A stretch of DNA of 64,000 bases from Syngnathus acus (lineage: Eukaryota; Chordata; Actinopteri; Syngnathiformes; Syngnathidae), in the NCBI RefSeq assembly GCF_901709675.1, contig NC_051100.1, positions 6,386,001 through 6,450,000 of the forward strand, given 5' to 3'. Shown here piece after piece: positions 11,691 to 21,676 of the stretch (its first letter is position 1; each line of letters opens with the position of its first letter). Position numbers and translations under genes: made by a program. A model generated the notes under the pieces. The model saw nothing but the letters and a program-made list of their open reading frames with translations, was not told where the DNA came from and did not search any database.

Positions 11691-12004
11691 AAAACATATG
11701 TTCATGTAGTTACGATATATGCTGATGTCAGCATCTTTCAGTGACCGTGGAGCCCACTTTTTCCATTTTCCTCCTGATAAAAAAAAAATCAACACCATAT
11801 TCAGCAGAAACCACACACCACAAAGGAGATCATTCAATATCATTTTGCACTGTTTGAATTGCTGTTCGGGTTATTTTCATTTTAGTGATACATAAAAGAT
11901 TACATCATGTATGTTGCGCTCACTCAGCTCATACAACTGGTGATGGGTAGCAGAGACGACGGTAATTAAATGAAACACAAAAGAGCTGGTAAGTAGGATC
12001 TTAC

Positions 12005-12366
12005 CTGGGTATTGAAGCGCGGATCAGTGATTGGTTACGTGCAGTTCAAGTAACGCGCATTCGTGAGGGGGCGAGCATAGTGTCAAACTCATGGACAGAG
12101 CACATTGTCAAACAAGCAAACTCATTCAGAGCAACGCGCCACCGGTAAGGTGTTTAAATCCTTTGTTTTATTCATTCATGATCTGCCAATGATGTTTTGT
12201 AGCTTGTCATGCTGATCGTTTGGTGAAAGCACCATTTTAATCCGATGTTTAGTATTAAAGTCCAGTAGTTCGTTTGTCTGGAAAAACATTCAAAACGTCG
12301 CGCTGTTTCGCTTTTCTTGGTTGCAGGGAAAACTGCTTATTCACATTGCATGCTGGGCGATGTAGT
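12005..12366. promoter_or_regulatory. Putative bidirectional promoter with ZNF143/THAP11-like motif
   Basis: A CpG-containing patch in an AT-rich surround. A minus-strand donor (ACCCAG|GTAAGATC) ends at 12005, and a plus-strand donor (CCACCG|GTAAGG) ends at 12144. An inverted CCAAT box (GATTGG) lies near 12031. At 12348-12366 the minus strand reads ACTACATCGCCCAGCATGC, close to the ACTACAnnnCCCAGnATGC motif bound by ZNF143 and THAP11. The minus-strand transcript could be a prop1 leader exon. The plus-strand one would run antisense to plek. Both are inferred. Confidence 0.35.
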
Positions 12367-12598
12367 CTGTTCATTTGGTATTGGGCTCAGCAATCATATT
12401 TGTAATCCTATTTGTATATGGAATAATGAATGTGAATTGTTGTCTTTATTTAAGCAACAACTAAATACTTAAGTATTTAGTTGTTGCTTAAATAAAGACA
12501 ACAATTCATTATATGCAATTGCATTTCCATTGTAATGTATCAATGGGGTTTTGTTTGGTCTGCAGGTTTATAACCTGCTACTGCTGCTGCAAATGTAG
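12091..12598 (+). other. Candidate two-exon small transcript (28-codon ORF)
   Basis: ATG at 12091 opens 18 codons to a donor at 12144. An acceptor (TTTGGTCTGCAG) at 12565 rejoins in phase and adds ten codons (VYNLLLLLQM) before TAG. I recognise no homologue. A non-coding RNA first exon or chance are equally possible. The intron contains the 76-bp palindrome. Confidence 0.15.
12433..12508. repeat. 76-bp perfect spacerless palindrome
   Basis: Two 38-base arms are exact reverse complements with no spacer; the centre is CTT|AAG at 12470/12471. It includes TGCTTAAATAAAGACAACAA in the right arm and its complement in the left. No TIR element or target-site duplication is evident at its borders. Confidence 0.97.
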
Positions 12599-13163
12599 AT
12601 ATAAAGAAACTAAAAATATCTTTACAAGCTGAGTTGAAACAACTTTGTTGCTCTTTTGGTACCCCTTTTGACGGGAGAAGTTGGAATAGCCGAACAATGT
12701 ATCATATTATATCATATAAAAGTCCTTCATTAAAGTCCAAACATGCTCATGTCCTCCTCAAGCAATGCGATGCATGCTCCTCAATACAAAGTTACTTTCG
12801 TTGGAAATCGTGTTGTACTTATCATAAAGATGAAATGAACCACACAATTGTTTTTATATACTAAGTTCTAGCCATATGTTGTGCAGCTTTGTATTGTCCT
12901 CAGTGACAGTTTTATAACTGACAGATGGCAATGATCCCAATGCATAGGCCATGCTTGTTAATGAAAATAATCTTACCAAGATCATTTCTGACTTGAAAAT
13001 AACAAACAAAGGTTAGGGCTTCAAACTAGTGTAACACTTTTGAAGGATGATTTAATCATTATTTACCATAAGTTACTTCAATGGACCAGTTGGTTCAGCT
13101 GCAAAAGCTGAGTGAGCGTTCAAATGAGACACTGAGACAATATCAAGTCAAATTCATAAATAT

Positions 13164-13210
13164 TTAAAAATATTATTCTGTGTGCTTGTCATCAAAACCA
13201 CAGACAAGTG
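13164..13210 (+). repeat. 47-bp direct repeat, copy A (3' of plek)
   Basis: Nearly identical to 16620-16666. Both contain 'ctgtgtgcttgtcatcaaaa' followed by CCAC(A/G)GACAAGTG. The two copies are in the same orientation and bracket the plek gene. Confidence 0.9.
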
Positions 13211-13551
13211 TAATAGCAATTATTTGTGCTTTTAATTCAACAAAAGTGAACGTAAGTTGACCACACTAAATTATATAATGTTGAAAAAAACAATATTGCT
13301 TTTTGCTGGAAATATGAACTATATTTAATACAGAGCAACCCAAGCATTGTCTTCTTCTTAATCGTTAAAATAAAATGTTAATACACTCCCACTTCCCAAG
13401 CAGGAACTGCGAACATGCATGTGGTTATATGATAAGACTATTTTTAATTTCGCGAGGCAAAAATGAGGCTCAATAAAAGGCACAGGGCTTCTATGACGAC
13501 AATTTTCAAATGACTAGAATACAACCATTAAGTAAGCTGGCTACATGACAT

Positions 13552-13557
13552 TTTATT
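13552..13557 (-). terminator. plek: Poly(A) signal, plek
   Basis: The minus strand reads AATAAA 62 bases after the plek stop codon. It implies a short 3' UTR. Confidence 0.55.
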
Positions 13558-13618
13558 GTGACTAAATGTGAAAACGCACACACTTTTCCATCCTTTACAA
13601 AGAGCCTGCAGATCAATA

Positions 13619-16524
13619 CTACTTTCCACTTTTGGCCACTTCTTGCACGACTTCGATCCACTCCTTTCGCTCTTCGGCAGTGGCCGCCTGCAGGAAGTAC
13701 TGCGTTTCATCAGAGGTGATGATCTCAAACAAGTTGCCGTCAACGTCGTATCTTTTGGCTGTAATGGCGCGAGGTAAACGGTTGAGAGATGAAAAAGGAC
13801 TGAGGGGGAAGAAAAGGGAGACTGTGCGCTTCTCACCCACCATCAGGGACGAAATCCACAGCCGTGACCACTGACCCCCGCAGATAGATGGACCCCAATG
13901 GGTCAGCACCCTAAATTGGAAGATTTTGTTTTTGTCACACTCTTTCCCTATTTGAGTTACAAGCGTAATCAGGGAACAATTGAAATTTGTATCTCGAGGC
14001 ATGCATATTTGCTCCAATTTAGGTATACACTCGACAGCTATTAGAGGAGGGCCATTATTTGAGGTGAAATGTATTATTTACCTTGGTGGGGTCGTAATAA
14101 TGCATGTAGGCAGGGTCGTTCCTCAAGATGAATTTCCGGACTTTCCAGTTTTTTCTCTTGTGGCCCTGTGAACAATGGAGCAATTCAAATCAGAATTTTC
14201 AGCATGGAGATTGGACTGGAACGCTTTGTACACTAGTTTGCCTTGAGTTAGTACCTGTTTTAGCAAACAGCCTTGTTTGACGATATTCCCTCTGAATTCT
14301 TCCTTGACAAGAGTGTCCTCGTCACTGGAGTAGCCTTCGCAAAAAAAGCCGCTGTCTGCCTGTCACAATGCGGCACATGCTCCAAAATCTCTTAAAATCT
14401 TCAAATGTCATTTTCCAAATCAACCTATCTGATTCGCCTGTCTAAATCAGGGATTGTCAACCGGTGGTCCGCGGCCCTTTAGTGGTCCGTGGCAGTATTG
14501 GAGGTGGTCCGCGGAAATAGAAAATAACTAAAAATTTTAAAAATAAAATTGATTTATTATTTAGACTTCATTTTTTTTCCAGCTAGTTATATATTGCAGG
14601 TGGTCCAAAAAATTGGAAATAGAAGATAGTGGTAGCATTTTTTTTTAATAAAATTGATTTATTTAAACTTTATTTATTTTCCAGATATTTATGAATCATG
14701 TACTCATCCAAATTTTGTCAAATGTAGCTGAGATTCCCAAAATGGAAAAACAGATGCAAATAAATAGCCTTGGACAAAACCAGTTGAAAATCCCTGGTTT
14801 ATACGAATGACTTTGCTGAGCATATTAGTATGACTGGCATCAACTTACAAAGTAATAAAAAGCCTCGATCTGATCCAAGAAGACGGACTTCTCACTGCTC
14901 ACCGCTCCCTCCTTTGAAAGATCGCCGGCGGGCTGCAGGTAGCCCTCGTTCAGAAGCCCCGTAGCTAACATAAGCGCCTCGGGCCTGTTCCTGGCTTTCT
15001 GCTTGGATATGAGCCAGTCTAACACTGTGGAACCTTTTAAAGAAAGTATCAAAGTGAAACTTGCAAGAATAAAAAAAAAAAGGAACCGTGACAAAAAGCA
15101 ACGCAACCAGTGAAGCAGTGGTTGAAGATTCTATTCTCTCGCTCCAGTTTCAATTCCTTCACCCCTTCATCCTGGTCCCTCAGTTGATTGTACAGCTCAC
15201 TAGAACGACACAATGGCATTTTCTTTTCTCAAGATTGTCGCATTAGTAACCTTATGGTGAGACTTTCATGAGCTTACGTCAGGTTGACGGTGTCGGGCAG
15301 GCGAATGGAGCGTCTGGTGGACTTCCTGGCGAACGTCTTGCCCCCTTGCAGGCACCGAAGCGCCCTCTTGATGTCCTTCACCCACAATTCCCTCTCCTCT
15401 ATGTGTGACGCTTGGAAGAAATGCTCCTGTTTCTTCTGTGTGGTGATCTTGAACACCAACTGAAGAATGAAATTAACTCGCTGATGTGCACTTCTGCTCC
15501 AAGTTGTGTTTATGTGTGTAAACGACACAATATAGACCTACCATTCGGTTGCCACAGTCCTGACAAGGACTGATAATGGTGGCCCCCTTCAGTGGGATCA
15601 TCCCTTTGGGAGACTGATCTGTTTTCTTCTTGTAGAAATCCAGCCCGTCTTCAGACAGGACCGCCCACACAGTGGTCCAGTAATTTAACAGTGAGCTCTT
15701 TGAGTCAGGAAAAACATGACATTAGATGAATATTTGTACTTGCGGTGATCTTTTGTACGTAAATGTCAATATGATGATAATGTGAATGGATGCGTCACTC
15801 CCCCCTCAGGATGACCTTTCATAATTTAACTCAAATGCCGCATTGGTGCTTTATTGTTTAACGGCGACTTCCCCATTTTTCAACATCTCATCTTTGTCAA
15901 GTCAAGAATCATTTGTGTTGATCAATTACTGCAAGATAGAAGGGGGTGATTTATGTCAAACTTTAGAGGAATTATTTCGTAGTTTTTACATTTTTACAGT
16001 TTCCTGGTTGGAAATGGTTATTAAAAATTAAATGTGCTCTTAACTTATACTTAAGTTAACTGAACTGTACTTAATACATTTACTGCACTAGACTATGTGG
16101 AGAACCCGCATACCATTAGCAGCACCAAAGTTAAATTCTTAGTTCAACTTTCTGTCCCTTATTTGAACTTGTAATGGCAATGCAAGCTGCCTTTGTGTTG
16201 TTTTATCTCAGCCGTAAGAAGACAGCTCAAACACTCGAGTGCAGTATTTTAACTAAATGCCACGGCACTTAAAACAAAACACGAGCTGTCTCATGATCAT
16301 GCTTGCAGAATTGCGTTGCTCGGCAGTACATAAATCACCTTGTTCGAGAAGAATGATCACATGACAGCCCCTCTGGTGTAATTTAAATACACTTGCTTTC
16401 AGTTTAGCACAATGAATAAAATGGACAATTTTTCCGTCTGAACCAGACTGGAGAGGTCAATAGAGGAAGTGAGTGTTCTTACCTTTTTGACCAAGTAACC
16501 CTCTCTTATCTGTTGAGGCTCCAT
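13619..16524 (-). CDS. plek: Pleckstrin
   Basis: Cytoplasmic and membrane-recruited adaptor of blood cells, the main protein kinase C substrate of platelets. Nine exons: 16483-16524, 15542-15697, 15278-15459, 15108-15199, 14849-15033, 14255-14359, 14082-14165, 13841-13910, 13619-13758. They sum to 1056 nt, or 351 residues (human 350). PH1 spans about residues 4-101 (REGYLVKK ... SPKGMIPLKG ... HFFQA). The PKC site block FARKSTRRSIRLP places Ser113, Thr114 and Ser117 exactly as in human. A DEP domain covers about 136-221 (HCFTG, STVLDWLIS, GLLNEGYLQPAGDLSK). PH2 covers about 244-347 (VKQGCLLKQGHKRKNWKVRK, NLFEIITSDETQYFLQAAT) and the chain ends AKSGK. The start is MEPQQIREGYL, matching MEPKRIREGYL. 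The donor of the fourth exon is GTTGCG, weak but required by phase. Intron 5 contains a hAT-like element. It is divergent from avpi1. Confidence 0.96.
14448..14796. mobile_element. Non-autonomous hAT-like element (MITE) in plek intron
   Basis: Imperfect terminal inverted repeats: CAGGGATTGTCAACCGG at the left, and a right end whose complement is CAGGGATTTTCAACTGG, matching at 15 of 17 bases. Inside are repeated 'ggtggtccgcgg' words typical of short hAT-derived elements in vertebrates. No coding capacity. The flanking 8-mers GTCTAAAT and GTTTATAC match at only about five positions, so the target-site duplication is decayed or mis-set. Confidence 0.6.
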
Positions 16525-16619
16525 CACTGTTACTTCACTCACTGCTTCTTTGCTGGGCCGGTTGACGGACTTTTACTTTTTCTATCCCCCCCGCCCCTTT
16601 TTTTGGTATTTACTTATTT

Positions 16620-16666
16620 TTAAAAATATTCTTCTGTGTGCTTGTCATCAAAACCACGGACAAGTG
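16620..16666 (+). repeat. 47-bp direct repeat, copy B (5' of plek)
   Basis: Pairs with 13164-13210, with about two mismatches. It lies roughly 100 bases upstream of the plek start codon, so inside the likely promoter or 5' UTR. Confidence 0.9.
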
Positions 16667-16902
16667 CGCAGGAAGTGGCTTTCTGGGTGGGGGTTTGTGT
16701 GTGGCAGATGAACCGGCCATCTCCTTCCTCTTTTTTTTGTTAACTGTTTCAGCTGACATTTGTATGACTCGCTCAGCTTTTGACACTTTTAGGAGCATGA
16801 CTCATTTCACAAATGCTGTTTATGTTGTATTGTTTTTAGTTCATTGCAGAACATTTTTGTTTTACTCCTGCATAGCAAAACATTTGAACTCTTTTGACGC
16901 GT

Positions 16903-16910
16903 TGACGTCA
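16903..16910. promoter_or_regulatory. CRE palindrome (plek-avpi1 interval)
   Basis: A full TGACGTCA site, 379 bases upstream of the plek ATG and about 1.1 kb upstream of the avpi1 leader exon end. It is a binding site for CREB/ATF proteins by sequence. Use is not shown. Confidence 0.5.
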
Positions 16911-17485
16911 ACAGCCAATCCTTTTGCTTATATGATAAAATGCCTTTTCACTTGCTTTATTTTTTAACCTTTTGTGGTGATGACTAATGCGGTGACAAAA
17001 TACAATACATGATTCCTTCATGACTAACACAAGCCTGAATTTTAGGACACAAATATATCCTACATCATTTTTCTTCCAATCTGTTTCTTTTCTAGTGTGG
17101 AAAAATAATCAAAATATTGGTGAAGAGTAAATGCCAGTTAAAATAGAGTTGCAAAGTGTCATTTATCATCAATCAGTTTTCAACCATGCTAAAAATGTTT
17201 AATGATTACTTTTGGATGGATAAAATTTTGGTTGTGTATTTTGTATTAAATTATTACTGGTGCTTTGGTCGTTGTCAAATGATGATAAATGCAGGTAATG
17301 AATTGTATCTGAATTTTGCAGACCCCCAAAACCAATGATTTATTTTGTTGTAATGCTGTTGGTACTCCTCTAGAGGTTGCTATTTAAACACTGTTGAAAT
17401 GTACATTCAAACGAGGCGCAATTCTAAAACTTTAAAAACGTGTTGTGGACGATGAAAACAAACCATAACAAAAACGCAGGCATGG

Positions 17486-17998
17486 TGACGTGACCAATTT
17501 CGTATTTATGACGTCATACAGGGAAACAATTTAACGCATCTCCTAGTCTTGCAAAATGATAAGATAACGAATACAATGTCACAGTCATTATTCCTCAGTT
17601 CACTGACATAGTTTTAAACGTCAATGCATGCGCGCAGGATGCTCGTCTCGTGCACAATAAATGGACCACTCTTGCTATTGACGTCAATGGACGAGACTGA
17701 CGTATTTAAAGAGGCGGTGCCATTTTTATATCCCACCTTTACAACCTCCTGATTGGCCAGTTTTGACATTTCCCCCCGCCTACTATGGTAGAATCTCTTC
17801 TCTCATTGGCTTTTGGCGTGCCAGCGATTGAACCGGCTCAAGGGCACAAATAGATTAACAAAGAACCAACAAAAATGCTGCACGCAACGTCACATATGGT
17901 GCCAGCTTTCATCGGGACAAAAACAACTTAGAAAAAAGCTGCTGCATCGATGGAAATGCTATTCAAGTGACTACAATTGAGTCATTACGTTTATTCCG
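17486..17998 (+). promoter_or_regulatory. avpi1: avpi1 promoter and 5' UTR exon
   Basis: CRE-like sites are TGACGTGA at 17486, TGACGTCA at 17509 and 17679, and TGACGTA at 17698. The last is followed by TTTAAAG and then a TATA-like 'tttttatatccc' near 17722. Two inverted CCAAT boxes (ATTGGC) follow near 17752 and 17805. The leader exon ends at a strong donor, TATTCCG|GTAAGTAC, at 17998. The matching acceptor lies just before the coding exon, near 18927-18931. The cluster of cAMP-response motifs fits a gene named for induction by vasopressin. Confidence 0.6.
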
Positions 17999-18969
17999 GT
18001 AAGTACATACAATTTTCGTTATTTGTGTCATTCTGTAAGATCCTATCTGTATGTGCAGAATCAGCTAATTATATAGTGAATGCGTTTGTTTGTGTATCAA
18101 CATGTCATGACAAGAGGCCATCATTTTTAGAATTATATTAGTATTTGCTAGTTTCAGGCTCAGCTATGTTTTGCATCGCAGTTTAGCTAGAGTAAACAGA
18201 AGACAGAAAATAAAAAGGCACGTGAGAGAATAATGTTGATCATAATCCATGCACACAAGACACCCCGTAACAAAATAGTTATTTATCATGCATAATTGTC
18301 AAATTCCAAACTAACCAGTATAACCAGTAACTTGCTGTCAACACACGACCTAACATTCATTGACCTGATCTTATGTGACCCATATTGAGTCCAGTCTTTT
18401 GTCACTGCTTGTGTCCCACTTATAAGCTTCATTGGAATTTGGAACATGCTTTAAAAGTGGAGCAACTAAGTAAGGCTTAAGAAACAAAGCAGCAGACCAG
18501 AAGAGCAGTGGTTTAGCGGAGTAAACTTGCTATTAGACTAGTATTTGTACCAATAAGTAACTTGGATAGCGAGACCTCCAAAGTAAACAGCAATTACACC
18601 CACTGTTTCCCTAATCATTGGTGCATTCAGATTGTTGCTCAAATGTGCTGTTTGGTTTAGTCAGCGCCCCTAAAAAGGAGGCCCGGAGTTCAGTGTATCG
18701 GGCAGTACAGATGGAAACAGTTCATTACTTTGTGACATAGACTGAGGCTACTCTTGGTTACAATATGTTCTGGGTCTATGTTTATCATCACATATCTCTG
18801 ATCTTTATGTAGTGGAAACCAAAAATGGAAAATAGTGATTGTAGAGATCCTTTAAGAAACCTTTGATGTGTTAACGGTCTATATTGACTTTAAACTATTT
18901 TCTTTTTTTTTTTGCATCCTCTCAAAGCAAGACGTCCTATATGCAACCTAGCCCTGAATTTTTCCTCTG

Positions 18970-19665
18970 ATGGATAGCGGGGCTGCATCCCCGCCCTCAT
19001 CCGTGGTGGCCGGCCCTTCCACTCTGTGGCGCCTGGCTGAGAGGCGAGCGCGCAAGGCCGGCTCTGGGAACATCTTCAGCAATGTGAACCTGTGGCAACT
19101 GCAGAGACTTTTCAGGGCGGCCGGTGATCAGGATGCCGAGCAGAGGGCTCAGCTGGTTTGGGCCCACAGGGATGAGACTGAGCTTGCCCAAGCCTTGGTG
19201 GGACTCAGGACCCGGAGTCACCGCAGAGGCCTGAGGGCTACCGGGAGGGACGTACTGGGCGCACACTGGATGCGGGCCTTCAATCATCTCAGGTAGTCAG
19301 TCTGATACGATGGCATAGTAAATGTGTGGGACAGGGACTAAACCAATAATTGACCCTCAACCTAAAAATGTTCAGTTTCTTATATTGACAACTTGGCATC
19401 AAAAAATACTGTTTTCCTTTTATGTAGTATTGCCGAAGGGTTCCCAAGCAGCCAGGAAAAGGACTCTGGTGATGATACAGATGCTGCGGCTCATGGCAGC
19501 GAAGGTCCACATCAGCACACTACAAATGAGCTCACTACAGGGGCATCAGCGGTTCTAAACGAGAGCCGAAGCTTCAGGTCACCCGAGAGATCTCCACGAG
19601 CCGGTTCGAGGAGAGGTGGCGAGACTGACCCTGACAGATACCTTCACAGAATACAACACTCATGA
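18970..19665 (+). CDS. avpi1: Arginine vasopressin-induced protein 1 family
   Basis: Small intracellular protein; mammalian AVPI1 (VIP32) is induced by vasopressin in kidney cells and linked to MAPK signalling, with no known enzymatic activity. Two coding exons: 18970-19292 and 19428-19665, 561 nt, giving 186 residues plus TGA (human 147). The diagnostic core is GNIFSNVNLWQLQRLFRAAG followed by DQDAEQRAQLVWAHRDETEL and AQALVGLR, matching [32 protein letters not shown] in order and spacing. The C-terminus ends RYLHRIQHS, like the mammalian SYLHQIRH. The middle is longer than in mammals and rich in Ser, Arg and acidic residues. The start is the only in-frame ATG before the conserved core. The exon junction codon is AG|T (Ser). 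AATAAA at 20022 is the likely poly(A) signal. Confidence 0.9.
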
Positions 19666-20021
19666 CATGAAGAAGTCAAAGGAGAGATTCCGCCACGGAA
19701 TATAACAGTAGAAGTGTGAGTTTTACAGCAAGAGCATGTTTGATTAACTTCTAGGAATTGCAAGTGCACGACAATTTGTCCATACAGGCGATACGGTATT
19801 TACCTGTTTGCGCAGTGATGTGAGAATACATAATGCTGCACTTGCTGTTTTTCATGTGTTTTATATTTATGGCTTACAACTGATATTAATACAAATTGTT
19901 AGTGTAATCATGACTTTACTATTTTAGTGATCGTGGCGTGTTTCGACTTTTGGATCTCCGTTGTAAATCACACCCCTTGTACCAGCATAGAATACATCAA
20001 TGAATGTATTGTTGGGCTTGA

Positions 20022-20027
20022 AATAAA
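20022..20027 (+). terminator. avpi1: Poly(A) signal, avpi1
   Basis: AATAAA, 357 bases after the stop codon, followed by AT-rich and T-rich sequence. It marks the last recognisable piece of the gene-dense block. Confidence 0.6.
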
Positions 20028-20266
20028 ACACTACCAACCTCATCAAATACTTTTTTGTGTACTTTTTAAGCCTTTGGTGTATTGATTATACTGTCTGACT
20101 TTGGTGGGGTTTTTTCATTTATTTTGTTAAACAGGAAAATGGGTATGATTCATATTCAGTACTCAAGTGAAACATTACACTTTGTGGCAGGTTCATGGTC
20201 TTGTTAATTCCAGCTACATTCATGTTGGTCGAAGCAAAAATGATTTCCGAGTAACCGGTTCTTCCG

Positions 20267-20360
20267 TGTTGTTTCAAACAGCCTTTATTGTGCCACTATA
20301 GCCCGTTTGTTTCCATTATGTGTTGTTTCAAACAGCAACCTTTATCGTGCCACTATAGCC
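20267..20360 (+). repeat. Tandem duplication of about 54 bp
   Basis: 'tgttgtttcaaacag' followed by CTTTAT(T/C)GTGCCACTATAGCC occurs at 20267-20303 and 20321-20360. The second copy has a small CAAC insertion and one T-to-C change. Confidence 0.9.
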
Positions 20361-20384
20361 TGCTTTCATGTGCCACATTCACAT

Positions 20385-20450
20385 AGGTCGGCGACCTTGA
20401 GTGCCTTGAAAGGCGCCTTATAAATAAAATGTATCATTATTATTGTCACG
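20385..20450 (+). repeat. Retroposon-like 3' tail
   Basis: 'gccttgaaaggcgcctta' followed by 'taaataaaatgtatcatta' is a common 3' tail of LINE/SINE-type elements in fish. No body of an element is recognisable next to it. Confidence 0.5.
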
Positions 20451-21600
20451 TGTACGGATGGGGGAAGGCTCCTGCTAACACTGGTCTCTAATGATCCATT
20501 TAGTGTACTAAGGCTGTTATTTGCAATGGGGTGCAATTTCCTCATACTGTTTAATAATGTCAATCAAAACTCAATGGACGCTGAAGTTATCTTTGGCGCC
20601 CCGTAGCGGCCACTAAGTAGTATGACGTCCACCAACAATGCTCTTACAAGTCGCTAGATGACGCTACTGTTATGCATTTTAAAGGGCAGAGAATCAGTCA
20701 AATGTAGTTCATACTTGTTGGACGCAGACATTTAAATCGGGCAAAAGTAAAAACTTTATAGTTTTTCCTAACTACAAGGCCAACCAAGCAAATGAGACAG
20801 AGATAATGAGGGGAAAAGTTATGATCTCTGATTCAGCTGGAAAAACACTTAAAATTTGATAATGTACTGATCCTTTCAAATAGAGTTCGCAAGGTTAACC
20901 AAGAGAAAGTGGCGGATCAGCATAAAAGCAATTATGGTTGGGTTAGAGAAAATTGAATTTAAAACAAAAGGGCAACATTGATTAAAAAAAAAAATACTTT
21001 CATTGTTTTTACAGTATGTGATCTACTTGAGATGATCAACACTGTACACCAAACACAATATCTTCATCAGCAATCAGCGAGCCTTCTCCCTAAATTCAAT
21101 CTGGATGATACAAAGAAATAATAGTGGTGCCTCACCACCATGTGGAGGGCAACACAGCTTGAAAAGAAATCTGAGTTATTGCATCTATACAGCTATGACC
21201 TTGAAAAAGCTCAGTTTATCAGTTCCGCATTTTATAGCGAGTCATCAAACTTCCCTCCTGTGTTCCGCTAACACGCAATAACAAAAATGCACACATTTTG
21301 CAGTTTATTGGCGCTCACCTGTCTGCAATGTGGTACCTACCTACAAAATCTCTTGGGCAACTTTGCTAGTCAAAGATGCCTGGAAATGGCCAAAAGGACC
21401 TTACACCTCAAATCAAAATAGAAGCAATCGCGTCACATGCTCTAATCCTTAAAAATAATGGTGGATCTCCATGACAAGCTTGTCGTATGGTGTAATACAG
21501 CAAAACTTGCAAGTCAGGTCAACCACATCTCAGAGTGCCACTGTTAATAAAAACATCAAGCGTTCACCAGATGTCCTCATAATTTTTTTGTTCCCTGCAG

Positions 21601-21676
21601 GTTTTGCTTGTGTTTGGGGACACGCCGACATCTGCTGAATCCTCGAGCGCTAATGCGGACGAGTTTTGGCTATGAG
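21601..21676 (+). other. Orphan exon-like segment
   Basis: Bounded by a strong acceptor (TTTTTTTGTTCCCTGCAG) and a good donor (ATGAG|GTAATC). It is GC-richer than its surroundings. One frame is fully open across it, reading LGTRRHLLNPRALMRTSFGY. I cannot match this to a known family. It could be an exon of an unrecognised gene or lncRNA, a decayed copy, or chance. Confidence 0.25.

Noticed and set aside
18997-19287. 96-codon minus-strand frame opposite avpi1
   Set aside because: Shadow of the GC-rich avpi1 coding exon.
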